A stretch of DNA of 64,000 nucleotides from Bowmanella sp. JS7-9 (GTDB lineage Bacteria > Pseudomonadota > Gammaproteobacteria > Enterobacterales > Alteromonadaceae): contig NZ_JXSY01000005.1 of assembly GCF_004329715.1 (NCBI RefSeq), forward strand, positions 62,001 through 126,000, in the 5' to 3' direction. Below are positions 51,906 through 61,655 of the stretch, piece after piece. Numbering within the stretch: position 1 is the first letter of the stretch; every line of letters starts with the position of its first letter. Under the pieces are notes generated by a model. The model had not been told where the DNA came from, did not search any database, and saw only the letters and a program-made list of their open reading frames with translations. The translations under genes were made by a program, and so were the position numbers.

Positions 51906-53171
51906 ATGGATAACGCGCTTTCCAATAATATGTTTGAAACGATTTTTGACCGTTGCGCGGTCGGTATGACCCAGGTATCTACTGACGGTAACTTTGTCCG
52001 TGTCAACGCGGCCTTATGCGATTTCCTCGGTTATACAGAACAGGAATTTTTGCAACTAACGTTCCAGCAAATCACCCACCCGGACTATTTATCTGCCGAC
52101 CTGGACAATGTACAACGCTTAATCGATGGTAAAGCCGATGATTACAGCATGGAAAAGCTGTACCGACATAAATCAGGCCACTATCTGTGGGGCAAACTCA
52201 CCGTTTCCATTGTGCGCGACAGCGCAAAAAAACCACTATTTTTTATCTCTGTGGTTGAGAATATTCAGGATAAAAAGCGAGCGGAAGATTCATTACAGGT
52301 CTCTGAGCTGAAATTCAAAACTATCGTCGAACTGTTATCAGACAACCTGGTGGTATGGGTTACGGAGCCACACTTTTCACGGACACTGTATGTGAATTCT
52401 GGCTATGAAATTATCTGGGGGCGCAGCGCCAAAGAACTGTATGCTGATCCGGAAAGTTTTATGCAGCTTATTCACCCTGACGATCAGGCTGCATTTAAAC
52501 ATGCGCTGCTGGAGCATCAGCATAAAAATTGGCGTTTGAGTTACCGAATAGTCAGGGACGATGGCCATATCCGTTACATCGAAAGCAGTACCTTCGACTT
52601 ATTCGACGCGCAGCAGGCGATTACCAGCCAAATCCACGTTGCGCGGGATTGCACCGACTACGTCAATTCTCAACGTGTGCTGGAAGAACAAAACAAACAA
52701 TTAGAAAAAATTGCCAGTATCGATACACTCACGCAGGTCGCTAATCGGCACACCATCATTAATCAGATAAATCAGGAATTTGAACGTTGCTTACGCCATT
52801 CACTGGTATCCACGCTGGTATTTCTGGATCTAAATAACTTTAAACATATCAATGATCAATTTGGGCATTTAGTTGGCGATCAGGCCCTACGTCATTTCGC
52901 GCAGAGTATTCGCGAAGGAATTCGCTGCTCCGATATGGTCGGTCGCTTTGGCGGAGATGAATTTATTGTGCTTCTGCCTGAGACCAATTTAAACGACGCA
53001 AAAACGCTGTTAGGGCGAATGCAATTTAAGCCAATGAATCTCAAAGAGCCGCACCAAAATCTGCAGTTGTCGGCAAGTATAGGCTATGCCGAATTCTCTG
53101 CCGAGGTGCAAAGTGTCGAACATTGGCTGGAGCTGGCCGACTCAACTATGTATCAGGCAAAGTCAGCCTAA
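51906..53171 (+). CDS. Diguanylate cyclase with two PAS domains
   Basis: Cytoplasmic protein of 421 aa without membrane segments. PAS1 is at about residues 8-130 (VGMTQVSTDGNFVRVNAALC, LGYTEQEFLQLT, then FISVVENIQDKKRAE), and PAS2 at about 135-255 (LYVNSGYEIIWGRSAKELY, IHPDDQ). After a coiled linker the GGDEF domain starts at about 275 (IDTLTQVANRHTI). Its active site is GGDEF at 349-353. The RCSD motif at 340-343, five residues before it, is an intact inhibitory site for c-di-GMP. No EAL domain is present, so it should make c-di-GMP. It overlaps the convergent panE-like gene by 9 nt. Confidence 0.95.
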   Translation: MDNALSNNMFETIFDRCAVGMTQVSTDGNFVRVNAALCDFLGYTEQEFLQLTFQQITHPDYLSADLDNVQRLIDGKADDYSMEKLYRHKSGHYLWGKLTVSIVRDSAKKPLFFISVVENIQDKKRAEDSLQVSELKFKTIVELLSDNLVVWVTEPHFSRTLYVNSGYEIIWGRSAKELYADPESFMQLIHPDDQAAFKHALLEHQHKNWRLSYRIVRDDGHIRYIESSTFDLFDAQQAITSQIHVARDCTDYVNSQRVLEEQNKQLEKIASIDTLTQVANRHTIINQINQEFERCLRHSLVSTLVFLDLNNFKHINDQFGHLVGDQALRHFAQSIREGIRCSDMVGRFGGDEFIVLLPETNLNDAKTLLGRMQFKPMNLKEPHQNLQLSASIGYAEFSAEVQSVEHWLELADSTMYQAKSA

Positions 53172-54149
53172 CCAGTCAGTTTTGGACACCGCCTCGCCGG
53201 TTTGTAACTTTAATATGGCCTTATAAACCCGATCACAGACTGGTGCTGCCAGCCCCAGACTCTGCGCTTCACGCACAACTGCACCTTGCAGGAAGTCTAT
53301 TTCCGTTTGCCGCCCCTGAAGAATATCCCACCACATGGACAATCTTGCCTCGGGATCAATTGTTAACATGGCGGCGGCCACGCGGCGAAACAACCAGTTA
53401 GGTAATCGCAAAATAGAGGGCAGTAAGGCGGGCGTGACTTTCGTCAGGCGCGGCAAGGCCAGTTGCTTCCCGCGGCAAACGGCGAGTAATTCATCCATCA
53501 TGGATGCCACCACCTTGCGCATGGCCCGTTGTTGCAGGACATTCAACAATGGTTCATCTGCCAGCGCGTTCACCGCATTGGTCAGATTCAATTGAAGCTT
53601 GGCCCATTGCATAGCTGGCATATCGTCGGTCAGGGATAACGACCAAAAACGTTCAGGCCAATTGGGCAACAACTGTCCATATAAACCAGCATCTTCCAGG
53701 ATCAACCCTCCTTCACTGGATTGACGCAAACCATCATCACCCGCCAGCACCACATTACATCCAATGAGCGCTGTGCTTTGCGGGTTGTGTGGCAACTGTT
53801 CAGCGACCATGGCCTGTGCGCCAATACCATTTTGACAGGTGAATACCGGACAGGTGTCTGAGATGACACCGGTTAGTTCATGTAAAACCGACGCCAGTGC
53901 CGTAGTTTTGCAGGTCAGCCACACATAATCTGCTTGTTTAAGGAGAGGATTATCCAGCTCAATTACCTCAGGAGCAGGACAACACAAGGAGTCTCCCTGC
54001 AAATTGATAAGAGTGAGCTGCTTACTATAGCGCGCCAGCACCGAGGGACGACCCACGACCAAGACTTTCGCATCAGGCAATGCCTGACGCAGTAATCCGG
54101 CCAGATACACGCCAATCAAACCAGCGCCATAAATCACATGTATTTGCAT
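53163..54149 (-). CDS. 2-dehydropantoate 2-reductase-like protein (PanE/ApbA)
   Basis: Protein of 328 aa. The NADP-binding start is IYGAGLIGVYLAGLL. LTCKTTALASVL and CQNGIGAQAMVAEQL match the family's middle. The catalytic segment has KLQLNLTNAVNALADEP, preserving Lys and Asn residues, and TEIDFLQGAVV is the typical C-terminal helix. It would reduce ketopantoate to pantoate for CoA synthesis, or another 2-keto acid as in paralogues; it is not next to other pan genes. Confidence 0.87.
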   Translation of the reverse strand: MQIHVIYGAGLIGVYLAGLLRQALPDAKVLVVGRPSVLARYSKQLTLINLQGDSLCCPAPEVIELDNPLLKQADYVWLTCKTTALASVLHELTGVISDTCPVFTCQNGIGAQAMVAEQLPHNPQSTALIGCNVVLAGDDGLRQSSEGGLILEDAGLYGQLLPNWPERFWSLSLTDDMPAMQWAKLQLNLTNAVNALADEPLLNVLQQRAMRKVVASMMDELLAVCRGKQLALPRLTKVTPALLPSILRLPNWLFRRVAAAMLTIDPEARLSMWWDILQGRQTEIDFLQGAVVREAQSLGLAAPVCDRVYKAILKLQTGEAVSKTDWLG

Positions 54150-54221
54150 GCATACCTCATGTTTTGTCGATGATTATGCACCGATGCTCTGACCGATTCA
54201 GCGTTAATTTATAACAGACGC

Positions 54222-54248
54222 AAAAAAGGGGCTACACGCCCCTTTTTG
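54222..54248 (-). terminator. Intrinsic terminator after the nuclease gene
   Basis: Arms AAAAAGGGGC and GCCCCTTTTT around a TACAC loop, with the T-run usable on the minus strand. It lies 6 nt past the nuclease stop. Confidence 0.9.
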
Positions 54249-54253
54249 ATTGG

Positions 54254-57200
54254 TCACTTACGACCGGGATGAATAAATTCCCGAACGCTGTGATTTTTCT
54301 GCCAACCTTTTGGTGGGGTTGGCAAACAACCACGGTAAGTACATAACGTGTGGAATCTGCCGAGATCAGCCATGCTGATTTTGCCATCGCCGTTGAGGTC
54401 ATAGGCCATATCCAGTTCATAGCCAAATCTCACCGCCAGCATATAGGCGAAGAAATCACGCATATCCACAATACGGTCACCATTGAAGTCACCAAATACC
54501 GGTGGTGGTGGCACGTCCAGCGTAATTAACAATGGATCATGATCCGACGCGCGGAAAGGATCGGCGCTGTACCAATCGACCAACTGCGCTTCAGACTTGT
54601 TTTCCATGTTGTAGTCCAGCTCTTTAGGCTCATCGGCGTTAATGTGCCAGTGTGTCGCATCTACCAGATACTCAGCCATATCGGCTTTCAACAATGCATG
54701 ATCCATCGAACCACTTAATCCCTGATAAACGTAGGAATAGTCATGGTTGTCGGCAAATGCATTAACGAATCCGGCATCAACGATTGTCTGAACAGGTTGC
54801 TCCATGGCGTAACTGTTCAAATCACCGATAACCACAACATGCTCCAGCTGTGCAGCGACATTTGCCAACCAGATAACCAGTGCCTGAGATTGAGCCGAAC
54901 GAGTCCCATTGAAACAGCCCTGACCGTCACCTTGATCCTTGTCGGCATCTGCTGAAGAGGAACTACAAATTCGGCTGCGATAATGGTTAATGGCCACCGC
55001 AACCTCAGCACCGTCTTCCAGACGGACAAAGTTTTGCAATACGGGCGGACGATTAAATACCGGATCCAGATTAACCAATGCATCACCTTTCGGTGCAACC
55101 ACTGCGGCCTTATAGATAAACGCAGACTTAATGGAGTCAGTGCCCATTTGCTCACCGCTGTTAACGAATGCAAATACGCCATCACCAGCTTCTGCATTTA
55201 ATGCGTTAACCAATTGCGCAATAGCACTTTGAGGACCGAATCCATCGTTTTCGATCTCGATAAGACCCGTAACATCTGCATTCATTGCCAGTATGGCAGC
55301 AACGGCTTTAGCCAATTGACGCTCGTATTCTTGCACTGAATCCGCACCGCGTTCGGTTGGGAAGCCCTCACCCAGACCATCACCATTGTATAGATTCAGA
55401 ACATTCATACTGGCGATTGACAGGTTACCCTGCTCGATAACCGGCGCTGCATCACGTGGATTGGTTTGACTGAATACTGGCTCTTCTACTGGCAATAAAC
55501 GGTAGGCATTGAAGGCATAGTCCACAATCGCGGCCAAAGGCTCTACCGAATCACCCAAACGTAAGGTGTTGTTAGCAGTCAGCCCTCCTGCCGGATAACG
55601 TAAGGTTTCCGGATATGATCCTGATACCACATCATCCAATAAAATACGGTCTAACTCATTACTTGCAGTCACAGCCTGTGCCTCTTCTGAGCCCGGTAAA
55701 TACAATTGGGTCGGGTTCATCAGGCGCTGACTGGATAAGGTCACTTCACCGTATTTAGCCAGGTTGTAGTGATCAGTCACCAACAAGGATTGTGTGGTAG
55801 TGACCAGCATGCCTTCCAACGCTTCTGCATCGGTATCAGCGCTAAACGGCAGGCTCATTGATGTAGAAGAGACGGAATCACTGCCACAATCCAGCACTTC
55901 AGCAGCGTTGAGTTGGGTACGGTTGTAGAACTCATTAACCTGGCCTTTAACGCGCATTACTGCGCCTTCGGCAGGTAATCCTGTTGTGCTATTGGCATAC
56001 ACAAACAAACCTTCAGAGGTTTGTGCATCGGCATCCATATCCGCCAGTTGTTCCTGCACAAAATAGCCTTTCAGAGCAGGCGCAGCAAACGTCACAACTG
56101 CTTCAACCACCACTTCCTGACCGTCCAACGGCGACACCGCACCATTACCTTGTACTGCAGAAATTAATGTCGCGGCATCATAACATTGACCCAGCACTAA
56201 ACCTTGCTCAGGCGCACCAATTCCGCTGCGATTACCCAGTGAACTGAAGTCATCCTTGCCCAGTGCAATCCATTCAATTGACGGATCAAAATCGTCGTCA
56301 GTATTGGTATCCCCTGAAGTTACCGATGCTTTACGTACCAGGGTATTGTCAACGGTTTTATAGTCACCGCTGCCCCAATAAGAACCGGGGTCAACACCCA
56401 CCACACCGAAGCTGTCAATCACTTCGCCGTTTTTGGTCAAGGTGTAAGCATCGTCGCCGTTGTGGGTGATAGTGCCACTTATTTGATCGGCAACATCTAA
56501 AATAGCGTTAACCGAAGAACCATTCGCCACTACATACACATCTCCTGCACCGATAACCCCAGTGAGGCTAATTTTCGTGCCATTAGAGGTGCCGTTGGCA
56601 AAACGATAAATCGCATAATTACCGGCGGACAGGTCAACTGCCTCGATAGACGGGTTGTAAAGCTCCAACGCTTTATTATTGGACGACCCTTCAACATATT
56701 CAGAGATAAAGATCTCTCCGCTAGGCGGGGTATAGCTCAATAACGGTGCCGGTTTGGCTGCTGATGCGTTATTGGCCACATTATCCAGCGCATTTTTACC
56801 GCTGAAGGTCCAATCACTGATGGAGAACACGTCGCCTCCGGCAAACGTGCCAGCCTTACGATACGCCCACCCGTCCATGTATTCCCAGTCTGTACCCGTG
56901 CCGTCCACGTCAATTTGGCCAAACACATCAACCACTTCACCGTTACAGAACAACTCAACCGCATCATCACCATTAATGTTTGGTGCGGTACCGTTAGTTA
57001 AATCTGGTGAACGTCCGAAGAAAGTCTCGAAATTAGCTGTTTCCGTAGCAATGGTAATGAACTGGCCTTTGGTGACGGCCATCGCAGGGAAGGTGAATTC
57101 TTCGCCATCGGTACCGCCACCGTTACTAGCGGAGCCAACACCACAGACACTCAGATCATCCATATCCTGCGCCACATAAATCTCAATCGCTTTCGGGACA

Positions 57201-58840
57201 CCGCCAGTTAACGTCGCGTCCACAATACCGGTTAAAATCAAAGGCGAAGAACCATTCTGACCTGTAGTTGTTGGGTCAAGATCGGTGCCAGTGTTACCAC
57301 CTGTATCACCACCAGAACCACCAGTGCCACCTGTACCGCCACCGGTTCCGCCGGTGCCACCTCCGGTTAATTCACCACAGGTTGCGGTTGGATAAATTTT
57401 ATTTACCCACTCAGGGTGGTCAATGAAGGGGTTACGGTTACCCTGGAAAGCATAAACCCACTCGTTACGTGAGCGTTCAATATCATCTACCGGATCTTCG
57501 GCGTTCCACTGCACCATGCGGCATAAACGACCAATTTCTGGCACACCAGAGCCTGTTAAAGAGTCCACCGCTTTTAAATCAGCCAGGCTGTTTACTGCCT
57601 CGCTTTCCCCTTCGTAACGAATGTCCATATACAGGATCATCCGCGCCACATCGCCTTTTACGCTGTCGCGCGGCTCGAACGAGTCACTATCGTAAAAGTT
57701 ACCGTCAGCATTGTTGACCGGATTGCCACCTTCGTCGAAATCAAGATTATTGCGGGTCGAGTTAACGATTCGATCTGCCGGTCTTAAATGGTTGATATCG
57801 GTGTAGGCAAAGTTGGTTGAGCCATCATCCGGGAAACCATGGCTTTTAGCCCAAACGTGTTCACGGTTCCATACTCCGGCCAGGTTGGCGTGATCACCAC
57901 TGCCATTGTCGAACTTAGGAATCGATGCACCTTTATATAAAATCAGCACATTGTCTGGATTGGTCGGGTCTTCATCGGTTTTAGTCAGCGCTGTCCAGAC
58001 TTCCGAATAGCTGAGCTTAATATGACCATCGGTGATCGCGTCATTAATCGCGGCGCGTAATGCTGTAGCGCCAAAAGCATTGGTATCGGCTTCAATCGCG
58101 GCGGCATAGTACTGACTGTCCACAAAGGAAGCAGGATCTTTAATGGTGCTTAGCTCAGGACAGTTATAACAGGCATCACTGATAGTAACAGGGACGAACG
58201 TGCCAGATCCGGTATCGCCACCTGTGTCACCGCCATTATCGCCACCCGTTCCGCTGCCGGTGCCATCAGAAACAAATGTCCGAGCCGGAAAGATCATGGC
58301 AGAAGTATCATTCGTCGTTGCATTATCCAGCGCATCTACACCACTGAAAGACCAATCAGACAAAACGAACTCTGCTGCGTCACCATTAGAGTCAGCATCG
58401 CGATATGCCCAGCCATCCATGTACTCCCACGCCTGACCCGTGCCGTCGACATTGATATCACCAAACACATCAATCACGTTGCCGGCGCAGAATAATTCAA
58501 TCGCATCGTCACCATTGATACTGGCGGCGCCACTAACATAATCCGGCGCAAAGCCCATATAGGCGGTGAAATCGGCGCTTTCATTTGCTACATACAGGTA
58601 GGTCCCCGCACTGACACTCACCGCGGGGAATGTAAATTCCTGCCCGTCGGTACCGCCACCGTTATTAGCGAAGCCAACACCACACTGACTTAAGTCGGCG
58701 ACGTCATTGATTACCAATATTTCTACTGCTTTGGGATTACTGTTGAGTGGTCCGTCGATTACCCCGCTAATCGCGAGGTCGGCGGCATGTGTTGCAGGCG
58801 CAAGAAACAGTGCCAGCAGAGCCGGATACTTAATTTGCAC
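54254..58840 (-). CDS. ExeM-like extracellular nuclease with endonuclease I and EEP domains
   Basis: Protein of 1528 aa. A GTG at 58840 with AGGAG 7 nt upstream is the likely start, giving the signal peptide YPALLALFLAPATHAAD. Order of domains: a lamin-tail-like module (about 20-190); a His-Me endonuclease I domain with WNREHVWAKSHGFP and DINHLRPADR; a Gly/Thr-rich linker; a second copy of the first module; a third lamin-tail module (ISEYVEGSSNNKALELYNPS); an OB-fold segment (KGYFVQEQLADMDADA); an endonuclease/exonuclease/phosphatase domain from SIASMNVLNLYNGD to ASDHDPLLITLD; and two EF-hand, dockerin-like repeats (DFNGDRIVDMRDF, DLNGDGKISMADL). It should degrade extracellular DNA, for example for phosphate use or biofilm dispersal. 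Confidence 0.93.
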   Translation of the reverse strand: MQIKYPALLALFLAPATHAADLAISGVIDGPLNSNPKAVEILVINDVADLSQCGVGFANNGGGTDGQEFTFPAVSVSAGTYLYVANESADFTAYMGFAPDYVSGAASINGDDAIELFCAGNVIDVFGDINVDGTGQAWEYMDGWAYRDADSNGDAAEFVLSDWSFSGVDALDNATTNDTSAMIFPARTFVSDGTGSGTGGDNGGDTGGDTGSGTFVPVTISDACYNCPELSTIKDPASFVDSQYYAAAIEADTNAFGATALRAAINDAITDGHIKLSYSEVWTALTKTDEDPTNPDNVLILYKGASIPKFDNGSGDHANLAGVWNREHVWAKSHGFPDDGSTNFAYTDINHLRPADRIVNSTRNNLDFDEGGNPVNNADGNFYDSDSFEPRDSVKGDVARMILYMDIRYEGESEAVNSLADLKAVDSLTGSGVPEIGRLCRMVQWNAEDPVDDIERSRNEWVYAFQGNRNPFIDHPEWVNKIYPTATCGELTGGGTGGTGGGTGGTGGSGGDTGGNTGTDLDPTTTGQNGSSPLILTGIVDATLTGGVPKAIEIYVAQDMDDLSVCGVGSASNGGGTDGEEFTFPAMAVTKGQFITIATETANFETFFGRSPDLTNGTAPNINGDDAVELFCNGEVVDVFGQIDVDGTGTDWEYMDGWAYRKAGTFAGGDVFSISDWTFSGKNALDNVANNASAAKPAPLLSYTPPSGEIFISEYVEGSSNNKALELYNPSIEAVDLSAGNYAIYRFANGTSNGTKISLTGVIGAGDVYVVANGSSVNAILDVADQISGTITHNGDDAYTLTKNGEVIDSFGVVGVDPGSYWGSGDYKTVDNTLVRKASVTSGDTNTDDDFDPSIEWIALGKDDFSSLGNRSGIGAPEQGLVLGQCYDAATLISAVQGNGAVSPLDGQEVVVEAVVTFAAPALKGYFVQEQLADMDADAQTSEGLFVYANSTTGLPAEGAVMRVKGQVNEFYNRTQLNAAEVLDCGSDSVSSTSMSLPFSADTDAEALEGMLVTTTQSLLVTDHYNLAKYGEVTLSSQRLMNPTQLYLPGSEEAQAVTASNELDRILLDDVVSGSYPETLRYPAGGLTANNTLRLGDSVEPLAAIVDYAFNAYRLLPVEEPVFSQTNPRDAAPVIEQGNLSIASMNVLNLYNGDGLGEGFPTERGADSVQEYERQLAKAVAAILAMNADVTGLIEIENDGFGPQSAIAQLVNALNAEAGDGVFAFVNSGEQMGTDSIKSAFIYKAAVVAPKGDALVNLDPVFNRPPVLQNFVRLEDGAEVAVAINHYRSRICSSSSADADKDQGDGQGCFNGTRSAQSQALVIWLANVAAQLEHVVVIGDLNSYAMEQPVQTIVDAGFVNAFADNHDYSYVYQGLSGSMDHALLKADMAEYLVDATHWHINADEPKELDYNMENKSEAQLVDWYSADPFRASDHDPLLITLDVPPPPVFGDFNGDRIVDMRDFFAYMLAVRFGYELDMAYDLNGDGKISMADLGRFHTLCTYRGCLPTPPKGWQKNHSVREFIHPGRK

Positions 58841-58870
58841 GATGTGTTCTCCTACATAGCCCTGTAACAA

Positions 58871-59185
58871 GGCATGATTAGTTTTTTGGTTGTTTTAGGT
58901 ATAAACCGGAAGAATCTAGCGATAATTCATGACAAGCCGATGACACGGAGACCCTAATTATTATTGGTTTACCGGGCGTTACGAAATGCTACTGATTTTT
59001 TGTTGCTTTTCTTCTTGCTTGCAATTATCACACAACCACATGAATTTCGGATATTTTTTAAGCTAAATAATCAAAAATGTTAAATTTATTGCGCAAACTG
59101 TCGATAACGGCAAAAAACCATTCTAAATATCTTACCTAGCGAGCCTGACCACCATATTTGTATTCAACTGCCAAGCTCGATTAAG
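58871..59185. other. Gap between the nuclease and hypothetical genes
   Basis: About 315 nt, AT-rich, between divergent genes. It must hold the promoters of both. No tRNA, small RNA, terminator or confident promoter was recognised. Confidence 0.5.
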
Positions 59186-59215
59186 ATGCAACGATACACT
59201 GCGATGGAGCACAGC

Positions 59216-59629
59216 ATGGACATGACCCAGGAAGAGCTGGATCAATTGATGATAGACAGCGCACAAAATGCGGTTGATACCACCAAACAAGAATTCAATG
59301 TCAAACTGGATAACAGCCCCGAAAGCATTGTTCAGGTTGATTCCGTGTTGCTAGCCTGGCTTGATCGTTATAAAGATCAGGTGTTGGAAGATCAGGCCGT
59401 ATTTACCTTGTGCAACATCTACGGTGCCTATGTGGGCGAGGTGTTTCGCCAACATGTCGGTGGTCAATGGCGCTACGATGGCTCCAATCCGGATGCGCCT
59501 TACGTGGTGTTGGAATATGCAGGCCACAGTTATCCCTTTGCCGGTATTTGTTATCAGCGTCTGGTCAATGACAATCAAATTAGCGTGCGCAATTACTTTG
59601 AGCAGGCGATCGCCAATAACACCCAGTAA
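59216..59629 (+). CDS. Hypothetical protein, 137 aa
   Basis: The frame is open from an ATG at 59186, but GGAG lies six bases before the ATG at 59216, which is taken as the start. The protein is acidic and soluble, with no signal peptide or membrane segment. It has a helical start (QEELDQLMIDSAQNAVDTT) and a strand-rich end (WRYDGSNPDAPYVVLEYAG, then YPFAGICYQRLVND). The mix resembles small immunity- or regulator-like folds, but no family was recognised. It stands alone, 103 nt before the CocE-type hydrolase gene. Confidence 0.75.
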   Translation: MDMTQEELDQLMIDSAQNAVDTTKQEFNVKLDNSPESIVQVDSVLLAWLDRYKDQVLEDQAVFTLCNIYGAYVGEVFRQHVGGQWRYDGSNPDAPYVVLEYAGHSYPFAGICYQRLVNDNQISVRNYFEQAIANNTQ

Positions 59630-59732
59630 CATTCCCGACCAACACCGCCAACCACAGGACAAGTAACCTTGTCCTGTCTGCCGTTTCTCTAACACAATCA
59701 TTTCACCTCAATGCCAGATAAAGGATCGATTT

Positions 59733-61598
59733 ATGGCTAAGCGTTTTTTGATGTTTATCGCGTGTTTATTTGTCAGCCCTATGACGATGGCCGCCGATCA
59801 GGTTGATGCCCGTGCCGAATATATTCGCCAGCATTACGCAAAATACGAATACGAAATTCCCATGCGTGACGGCAAAACCCTTTTCACCGCTGTATATGTT
59901 CCGTACGACCGCACAAAGCCTTACCCGATGCTGATGATGCGTACGCCCTATTCCGTCGGCCCATATGGTTCAAACCAATACAAAAAAACGCTGGCGCCAG
60001 ATCAGGCCTTTGAGAAAGAAGGGTTTATCTTCGTCTTCCAGGATGTGCGAGGACGTTTTCGCTCACAAGGCGAATACGTCAATATGCGCCCTCAGGATGC
60101 CTATAAACGTGGAAAAGGCGCAGTCGACGATGCCACTGATACTTTTGATACCGTCGACTGGCTGGTGAAAAATGTACCGAATAACAATGGCAAAGTGGGT
60201 ATGTATGGTGTCAGCTACCCGGGTTACTACACCTCTGTAGCCTCAATTAATGCGCACCCTGCGCTTAAAGCTATTTCGCCGCAAGCCCCCATTGCTGACT
60301 GGTTTTTTGATGACTTCCATCGCAATGGTGCATTCGCATTACCCATGGCCTTTGTGTTTTTTGATACTTTCGATAATTTCCCAAAAGACAAACACAGTAT
60401 CTGGCCAAAAGGTCAGGACATGGCCACCCACGATGGCTATCAGTTTTTTCTGGACTTAGGTCCGTTGTCCAACGTGAACAAAGATTATTTCCATAATGAG
60501 CGACCATTCTGGAACGAACTGGCTGCGCACCCTAATTACGATGATTATTGGAAAGCACGTAACCTCCTGCCACATCTTGGCAACACCAAACCAGCAACAC
60601 TGGTCGTAGGTGGCTGGTATGACACTGAGGATTTGTACGGTCCACTGCAAACCTATCAAACCATGTCTAAGGGCAATAAAAAGGACAATGTGCGCCTGAT
60701 TATGGGTCCCTGGTTCCACGGTCAATGGAATCGTGGTGAAGGCAGCAACATGGGTGAAGCAGACAACGGCTTCAACACCAGTGAGTGGTTCCAGACCAAT
60801 GTTCACCTGCCTTTCTTTGTTGAGCATCTGAAAGACGGCAAATCATCCAATCTGGCCAAAGCGACCATGTTTGATACAGGCGCCAAACGCTGGGAGTTTT
60901 TTGACAGCTGGCCACCCAAAGCGGCCAAACGTCAGACCCTTTATTTTGCTGCTAAGGAAACGCTGTCGGCAGATGCTCCTAAAGCAAAAGACAGTTACAG
61001 TGATTATGTCAGCGACCCCAACAAACCCGTGCCGCACTCCAAAGCCATTGGGCGCGGATGGGACCGCGAATATATGGCCGAAGATCAGCGCTTTGCTGCC
61101 CGTCGTCCGGATGTATTGCTGTTTGAAACTGAGCCGATGGAAGATGACCTGACGCTGGCTGGCGATATTCAGCTCAAATTACATTTCAGCACCTCCCAAT
61201 CCGCCGCGGACATTATTGTCAAGCTGGTCGATGTGTTTCCGCCGAAAGATGAAAACAGCCACGATCTGGATAAAAAGGTCGGAAATCGTCATGAATTAGT
61301 GCGCTGGGGCGCCATTCGCGGTCGTTTCCGTGATTCAATGAGCGATCCTAAGCCGTTTACACCCGGCGAAGTGACCCCGGTTAACTTTGAATTGTATGAT
61401 GTACTGCACACGATCAAACGCGGTCATAAACTGCAGATTCTGGTGCAAAGCAGTATGTTCCCATTCCTAGATCGTAACCCGCAAAACTATGTCACTAACA
61501 TTTTTGAAGCGGCTGAAGCGGACTTTGTTAAAGCTGAACATCGTATCTATCACGATGCCGCACACCCAAGTAAAATTGAAATTAGCGTATTAAAATAA
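59733..61598 (+). CDS. CocE/NonD family (S15-type) hydrolase
   Basis: Protein of 621 aa with a signal peptide (FLMFIACLFVSPMTMAADQ). The alpha/beta-hydrolase part has VFQDVRGRFRSQGEY and the nucleophile Ser161 in MYGVSYPGYY. The acid lies near GGWYDTEDLYGPL and the His in GPWFHGQWNRG. The C-terminal jelly-roll domain (from about 420, e.g. DLTLAGDIQLKLHFSTSQS) matches X-Pro dipeptidyl peptidases and cocaine-esterase-like enzymes. It is periplasmic or extracellular and may cleave acyl, ester or glutaryl-type bonds. AAGGA precedes the ATG, and a terminator follows. Confidence 0.92.
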   Translation: MAKRFLMFIACLFVSPMTMAADQVDARAEYIRQHYAKYEYEIPMRDGKTLFTAVYVPYDRTKPYPMLMMRTPYSVGPYGSNQYKKTLAPDQAFEKEGFIFVFQDVRGRFRSQGEYVNMRPQDAYKRGKGAVDDATDTFDTVDWLVKNVPNNNGKVGMYGVSYPGYYTSVASINAHPALKAISPQAPIADWFFDDFHRNGAFALPMAFVFFDTFDNFPKDKHSIWPKGQDMATHDGYQFFLDLGPLSNVNKDYFHNERPFWNELAAHPNYDDYWKARNLLPHLGNTKPATLVVGGWYDTEDLYGPLQTYQTMSKGNKKDNVRLIMGPWFHGQWNRGEGSNMGEADNGFNTSEWFQTNVHLPFFVEHLKDGKSSNLAKATMFDTGAKRWEFFDSWPPKAAKRQTLYFAAKETLSADAPKAKDSYSDYVSDPNKPVPHSKAIGRGWDREYMAEDQRFAARRPDVLLFETEPMEDDLTLAGDIQLKLHFSTSQSAADIIVKLVDVFPPKDENSHDLDKKVGNRHELVRWGAIRGRFRDSMSDPKPFTPGEVTPVNFELYDVLHTIKRGHKLQILVQSSMFPFLDRNPQNYVTNIFEAAEADFVKAEHRIYHDAAHPSKIEISVLK

Positions 61599-61613
61599 GC
61601 TGCAACAGACCTA

Positions 61614-61643
61614 AAAAAGCCCGCTCTACTAAGCGGGCTTTTT
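61614..61643 (+). terminator. Bidirectional terminator between the CocE-type and DUF2919 genes
   Basis: Arms AAAAAGCCCGCT and AGCGGGCTTTTT around a six-base loop. It can end both convergent genes. Confidence 0.92.
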
Positions 61644-61655
61644 ATTAGATTTTAT

